Below, in pieces: positions 52,589-55,993 of a DNA stretch of 55,993 nt. The notes under the pieces are model-generated. The model was not told the DNA's origin. It searched no databases and saw nothing but the letters and a program-made list of their open reading frames with translations. Position 1 is the first letter of the stretch; each line of letters begins with the position of its first letter. Origin of the DNA: Halobacteriales archaeon QS_4_70_19 (lineage in GTDB: Archaea; Halobacteriota; Halobacteria; Halobacteriales; Haloarculaceae); the NCBI GenBank assembly GCA_003020985.1, contig PXRM01000002.1, positions 1 through 55,993 on the forward strand, given 5' to 3'. Position numbers and translations under genes: made by a program.

Positions 52589-54082
52589 ATGACCGACGAG
52601 GGGGCCGACGGGCCGCCGGCCGACTCCGAGACGGACTCGGAGGAGCCGGCGGACACCGAGGAGCCGTCCGAGAGCGACGGCTCCTACGAGGTGGTGGACG
52701 GCCCCACGGAGGACGTGGGCGACCTCCCCCTGGACCCCGACGAGTACCCTTCGGAATCCGCCGACGAGCCGTGGGAGCCGTCGACCGACGACGACGAGTC
52801 GACGACCGACAGCGAGACGGAGCCGAGCGACGACGCCGGAACCGAGCCGGACGCCGACGGCCTCCACCACGGCGACTTCGGCGGCAGGACGATCCCCGGC
52901 GGCCGCGACGAAGGCGAGGACGAGACCGGAGCGGAACCGGCCGCCGCCGACGCGGACGACGATGCGGCCTCGGGGACGCCCTCCCAGTCCGAACTGGAGC
53001 CGGCGGGCGACCCGAACAGGGACTGGGGGCCGGAGGACGACGAGGAGTGGGAGGACCCGTTCCCGGACATCGAGGTCGAACCGCCGGACTACGACATCCA
53101 CGAGGAGGCCGACGAGGCCTACCCGGCGAACCCGAACGTCCCGGACGAGGACCCGGCCGTCGAGGAGGCCGACGCCGACGCGAGCGGGGCGGCCGAGGGA
53201 GCGGCCGCTGCGGCCGGCGGCGCTGCCGGGACGGTGGGCGGCTCGACGGCGACGGCGGAGTCCGACGGCGGCTACGCGGACCCGACCTCGACGACGACCG
53301 TCGAACAGGAGTACCACGACGGACCGGCGAGCGACCAGGAGATGCCGCTGGCGGACCACATCGAGGAGATGGTCCGCCGGCTGGGCGTCGTCATCGTCGT
53401 GCTGGCGGTGGTCTCGGCCATCGTCTTCCCGTTCGCGGAGCGCATCATCAACTTCCTCTGGTTCTCCTACCTGCCCGGGTCGCTGGCGCAGTGCCCGGCG
53501 AACCCGGACATCTCGCAGGGCGGTGCAGCCTGTGCCCGGGTCTACAACCCGCTCGCGCTCATCTTCGCCCGGCTGAAGATGGCCACGCTCGCCGGCCTCG
53601 TCGTCTCGCTACCCGTCTTCGTCTACGAGACGTACCTGTTCATGCGCCCGGGGCTCTACCCCACCGAGCGGCGCTACTACCTCGCCAGCGTCCCGACCAG
53701 CCTCATCCTCGCGACCGCCGGGGTCGCCTTCGCGCACTTCCTGGTCCTGCCGGCCATCTTCACCTACTTCGTCTACTACTCCGAGGGCGCCACCGTCATC
53801 GCGTTCGGCCTGACGGAGACGTTCGACCTCATCGTCCTGATGATGGGCGGGTTCGCCATCATCTTCCAGATCCCGCTGTTCGTCAGCCTCGCGCTGATGA
53901 TGGGGCTCGTCACCCGGCGGTGGATGGCCCGCAAGCGCCTCTACTTCTGGGGCGCGTTCGCCGGCCTCGCGTTCCTGTTCAGCCCGGACCCGACCGGGAT
54001 GGCGCCCATCATCGTCGCCGCGACGATGATCATCCTCTTCGAGGGGACGCTCCTGCTGGCCAAATGGACCGGGCGGGAGTGA
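52589..54082 (+). CDS. tatC: Twin-arginine translocase subunit TatC, with long acidic N-terminal extension
   Basis: 497 residues. The first 250 are disordered and extremely acidic. The TatC core starts at LADHIEEMVRRLGVVIVVL and has six helices: FVYETYLFMRPGLYPTERRYY is the conserved loop 1/2 region, FGLTETFDLIVLM lies before helix 5, and the end is LYFWGAFAGLAFLFSPDPTG. TatC is the receptor of twin-arginine signals. Haloarchaea often encode a second, double TatC; it is not in this window. Tat export is heavily used here (the lipoprotein at 42526, for example). Confidence 0.94.
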   Translation: MTDEGADGPPADSETDSEEPADTEEPSESDGSYEVVDGPTEDVGDLPLDPDEYPSESADEPWEPSTDDDESTTDSETEPSDDAGTEPDADGLHHGDFGGRTIPGGRDEGEDETGAEPAAADADDDAASGTPSQSELEPAGDPNRDWGPEDDEEWEDPFPDIEVEPPDYDIHEEADEAYPANPNVPDEDPAVEEADADASGAAEGAAAAAGGAAGTVGGSTATAESDGGYADPTSTTTVEQEYHDGPASDQEMPLADHIEEMVRRLGVVIVVLAVVSAIVFPFAERIINFLWFSYLPGSLAQCPANPDISQGGAACARVYNPLALIFARLKMATLAGLVVSLPVFVYETYLFMRPGLYPTERRYYLASVPTSLILATAGVAFAHFLVLPAIFTYFVYYSEGATVIAFGLTETFDLIVLMMGGFAIIFQIPLFVSLALMMGLVTRRWMARKRLYFWGAFAGLAFLFSPDPTGMAPIIVAATMIILFEGTLLLAKWTGRE

Positions 54083-54187
54083 CCCCGGTCCCGCTGCCGG
54101 TTCCGTCAGTTGGACGGACGACGTTAGTATAGCAGATACCTCCAGAACTTTCCGATTACACCCGACAGAATACCGCAAAGTCGCATA

Positions 54188-54203
54188 TTCTCTCCGGAGA
54201 GAA
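54188..54203. terminator. 16-bp perfect palindrome between convergent genes
   Basis: TTCTCTCCGGAGAGAA sits 6 bp from the rfcL stop and 105 bp past tatC. It is a likely bidirectional terminator or protein-binding site. Confidence 0.5.
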
Positions 54204-54208
54204 GAGTT

Positions 54209-55687
54209 TCACATGAAATCCCCCAGGCCTGACTGCTGGTCGTCGTCCGCCGCGGCCTCGGCGTCGGCCGCCCGGTCGTCCTCGTCCCCGTCGTCGCTCT
54301 CGTCCGCCCCGCCGAGTGTCGCCTGGGTGACGGACTCCTCGTCGGAGCCGTCCGCGTCGGCCTCGTCGCCGTCGGCATCGTCGTCCGGCCCATCGCCGGC
54401 GTCACCGCCCGCGAACGCGCCGCCGGAGTGGTCCACGGCCGCCTGCTCGCGGCGCTCGTCGGCGTCGGCAACGATGTCCTGGACCTTGTTGGTCGACTCG
54501 CCGCTGCCGGTGATGAAGGAGACGTGCTCGGCGTCGAGTTCGTAGCGCGCGACCATCCGCACCGTGAGCCCGCGGTTCTTGCAGTGGTGGGTCATCACCG
54601 ACAGGAACGGCATGATCTCCCGGCGGGCGGTGGCCGTCGAGACCCCGGCGGACTCGGCGATGCGCTCGGCGACGTAGTCCCGTGTGGAGTCCCGGTAGGA
54701 GCGGTAGGGGGCGCCGCCGTAGCGGGTCCACCCGCTGCGGTCGCGCTGGCGGGCCGCGGCCACGCCGGCGGCGATGTTGTCGGTCGCGTAGCGCCAGTAG
54801 GTGTAGTTCTGGGTGGCGCGCACCCGGCCGAGCCAGCGGTCCGCCCTCGCGAGGTAGCCGTACGCGTCGGCCACCTCGTCGCCCTCGTACACCTTCGGCA
54901 CCTTGTCCTCGACCCACTGGAGCAGGTCGTCCGGCGTCTCGTCGGTGTCGTAGGCGGTCCGGAGGGCCTCCTCCGGGGACTGCTCCTTGAGGACGGCGTC
55001 GAGCAGCGAGAAGATGTCCTGCGTGCGGTCGCGGCTGCCCGTGGAGACGTCCGCCTCGGTGATCCGGTCCCGGCCCTCGGCTGCGGCCTGGAGGTCCTTG
55101 ATGGCCCCCCGGAGGTCGCCGTCGTTGGTCGCGGCGATGGCCTCCAGCGCGTCGCTCTCGTACTCGAGGTCCTCCTTCCGGCAGATGTCCCGCAGCACGG
55201 GGAGGATAGAGCGCTTCGAGACGTCGCGGAACTCGATGTCCCGGCACGCGTTGCGGAGGCCGCGGGACATCTCGTAGAAGTCGTTGGCGACGAGGACGAC
55301 TGGCTGCTCCGCGGACTTCACCAGCTTCGTCATCGCGCGGGCGCCGCCGCGGTCCTTGTGCTGGTGGAGGTTGTCGGCCTCGTCGAGGACGACGAGCTGG
55401 CGCCCGGTCGAGGTGAGCGACTGGTTCATCGCGGCGCCGCCGGCGACCGTCTCGATCCTGTCGGCGGTCCGGGAGTCGCTCGCGTTCAGCTCCATCACCG
55501 ACCAGCCCATGTCGCTCGCGAGCGCGTGGGCGGCGCTGGTCTTCCCCACGCCCGGGGCGCCGTAGAGGATGACCGCCTCGCGGTGGTCGTCCCAGGTCCG
55601 GGCCCACTCGTGGAAGGCGTCGCGGGCCGTGTCGTTACCCCGGACCTCCGACAGGGTCGTCGGCCGGTACTTCTCCGTCCAGTCCAT
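54209..55687 (-). CDS. rfcL: Replication factor C large subunit
   Basis: 492 residues from ATG 55687 (MDWTEKYRP). Walker A GAPGVGKTS (43-51), Walker B LVVLDEADNL, and sensor-type arginine segments (RGLRNACRDIEF) of clamp loaders. The middle is the lid and collar region. The C-terminal 100 residues are acidic and end with a PCNA-binding motif (QSGLGDFM). With small subunits it loads PCNA onto primed DNA. The frame extends to 55738 without homology. Confidence 0.97.
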   Translation of the reverse strand: MDWTEKYRPTTLSEVRGNDTARDAFHEWARTWDDHREAVILYGAPGVGKTSAAHALASDMGWSVMELNASDSRTADRIETVAGGAAMNQSLTSTGRQLVVLDEADNLHQHKDRGGARAMTKLVKSAEQPVVLVANDFYEMSRGLRNACRDIEFRDVSKRSILPVLRDICRKEDLEYESDALEAIAATNDGDLRGAIKDLQAAAEGRDRITEADVSTGSRDRTQDIFSLLDAVLKEQSPEEALRTAYDTDETPDDLLQWVEDKVPKVYEGDEVADAYGYLARADRWLGRVRATQNYTYWRYATDNIAAGVAAARQRDRSGWTRYGGAPYRSYRDSTRDYVAERIAESAGVSTATARREIMPFLSVMTHHCKNRGLTVRMVARYELDAEHVSFITGSGESTNKVQDIVADADERREQAAVDHSGGAFAGGDAGDGPDDDADGDEADADGSDEESVTQATLGGADESDDGDEDDRAADAEAAADDDQQSGLGDFM

Positions 55688-55993
55688 GTAGCGGAGGCAG
55701 GCGGGGACTGGTCTTGAACCCGGCGACGGCGGATTCACGCGTTCCCGGTGAGTCCCCAGTAGAGCACCCGATTCCGATGCCGACCGCCATGACAGAGCAG
55801 ACGTACACGTGTTGCCGGTTCTGACGGACCGATCGTTCGCTCCAGTCGCTGACTCCGGACCGTATCTCGATTGCGCCGACTGCCTCGGTAGTGTTCAGAG
55901 ACGGGACTGAGTGAGGACGCCACCGCCCCGGAACCCGGCGTGTCGAACGCCCCACAGCGCTCGACCGCCCGGGGTTCGCTGCGCGCTTCGCGG
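55688..55993. other. Terminal stretch with no supported gene
   Basis: 306 bp upstream of rfcL to the window edge. Short frames occur on both strands but none looks like a known protein, and the GC-rich end may belong to a gene whose body lies outside the window. Confidence 0.4.

Noticed and set aside
55635..55955. 106-codon minus-strand frame upstream of rfcL
   Set aside because: No homology recognised and it overlaps the start of rfcL in another frame.

Overview
The window is a piece of a haloarchaeal (class Halobacteria) chromosome. Evidence: very high GC with third-position G/C bias, strongly acidic proteins, leaderless-type promoters (a TATA element about 27 nt before the start codon, usually no Shine-Dalgarno), Tat-type lipoprotein signals, and archaea-specific genes: thermosome, Pth2, RfcL, 3-dehydroquinate synthase II, 4-phosphopantoate--beta-alanine ligase, Thi4, ThiN-type regulator, SMC/ScpA. 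I do not assign a genus.

Layout. 1-3.5 kb: the 3' end of a Trm1-like tRNA methyltransferase gene, two YihY/BrkB membrane proteins and a PAP2 phosphatase. 3.6-8 kb: thermosome, a small conserved protein, tRNA-Ser(GGA), RidA, and the overlapping pair UPF0200-UPF0201. 8-15 kb: bactofilin-like protein, AN1-rhomboid protease, endonuclease V, a frameshifted small membrane gene carrying a 31-bp direct repeat, aldo/keto reductase, a two-domain metzincin lipoprotein and MTA phosphorylase. 15-21.1 kb: a coiled-coil membrane protein, then the condensin operon (small coiled-coil gene, smc, scpA, all on the minus strand).

21.3-23 kb is a mobile-element graveyard: a PIN-domain remnant, a low-GC lipoprotein and several TnpB-type (IS200/IS605 family) transposon ends without a transposase. 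One of these ends cuts off the 3' end of a ceramidase-like gene (22989-24299). 24.5-30.7 kb holds cofactor genes: phosphopantothenate synthesis, Thi4, an RDD protein, and the minus-strand run dcd (split by a 482-residue intein with an endonuclease and an HTH-like segment), thiR and a methyltransferase. 30.9-32.5 kb is a second accessory patch with a low-GC lipoprotein and a toxin-antitoxin pair.

32.8-42.2 kb returns to core metabolism: Pth2, two flavin oxidoreductases, the archaeal shikimate enzymes AroB' and AroD, a beta-class DNA methyltransferase (candidate CTAG methylase), an SDR, a fused siroheme decarboxylase AhbA-AhbB, and a 52-residue gene. 42.5-50 kb is a complete dipeptide/oligopeptide ABC importer operon (binding protein, two permeases, two ATPases). 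50-55.7 kb carries a DUF389 membrane protein, HisG, TatC and replication factor C large subunit.

The most unusual points are the intein in dCTP deaminase, the metzincin whose second domain has lost all zinc ligands, the repeat-mediated disruption at 11.3 kb, the nested transposon ends that truncated the ceramidase-like gene, candidate operators at thi4 and at the toxin-antitoxin operon, and apparent depletion of CTAG outside the accessory segments.
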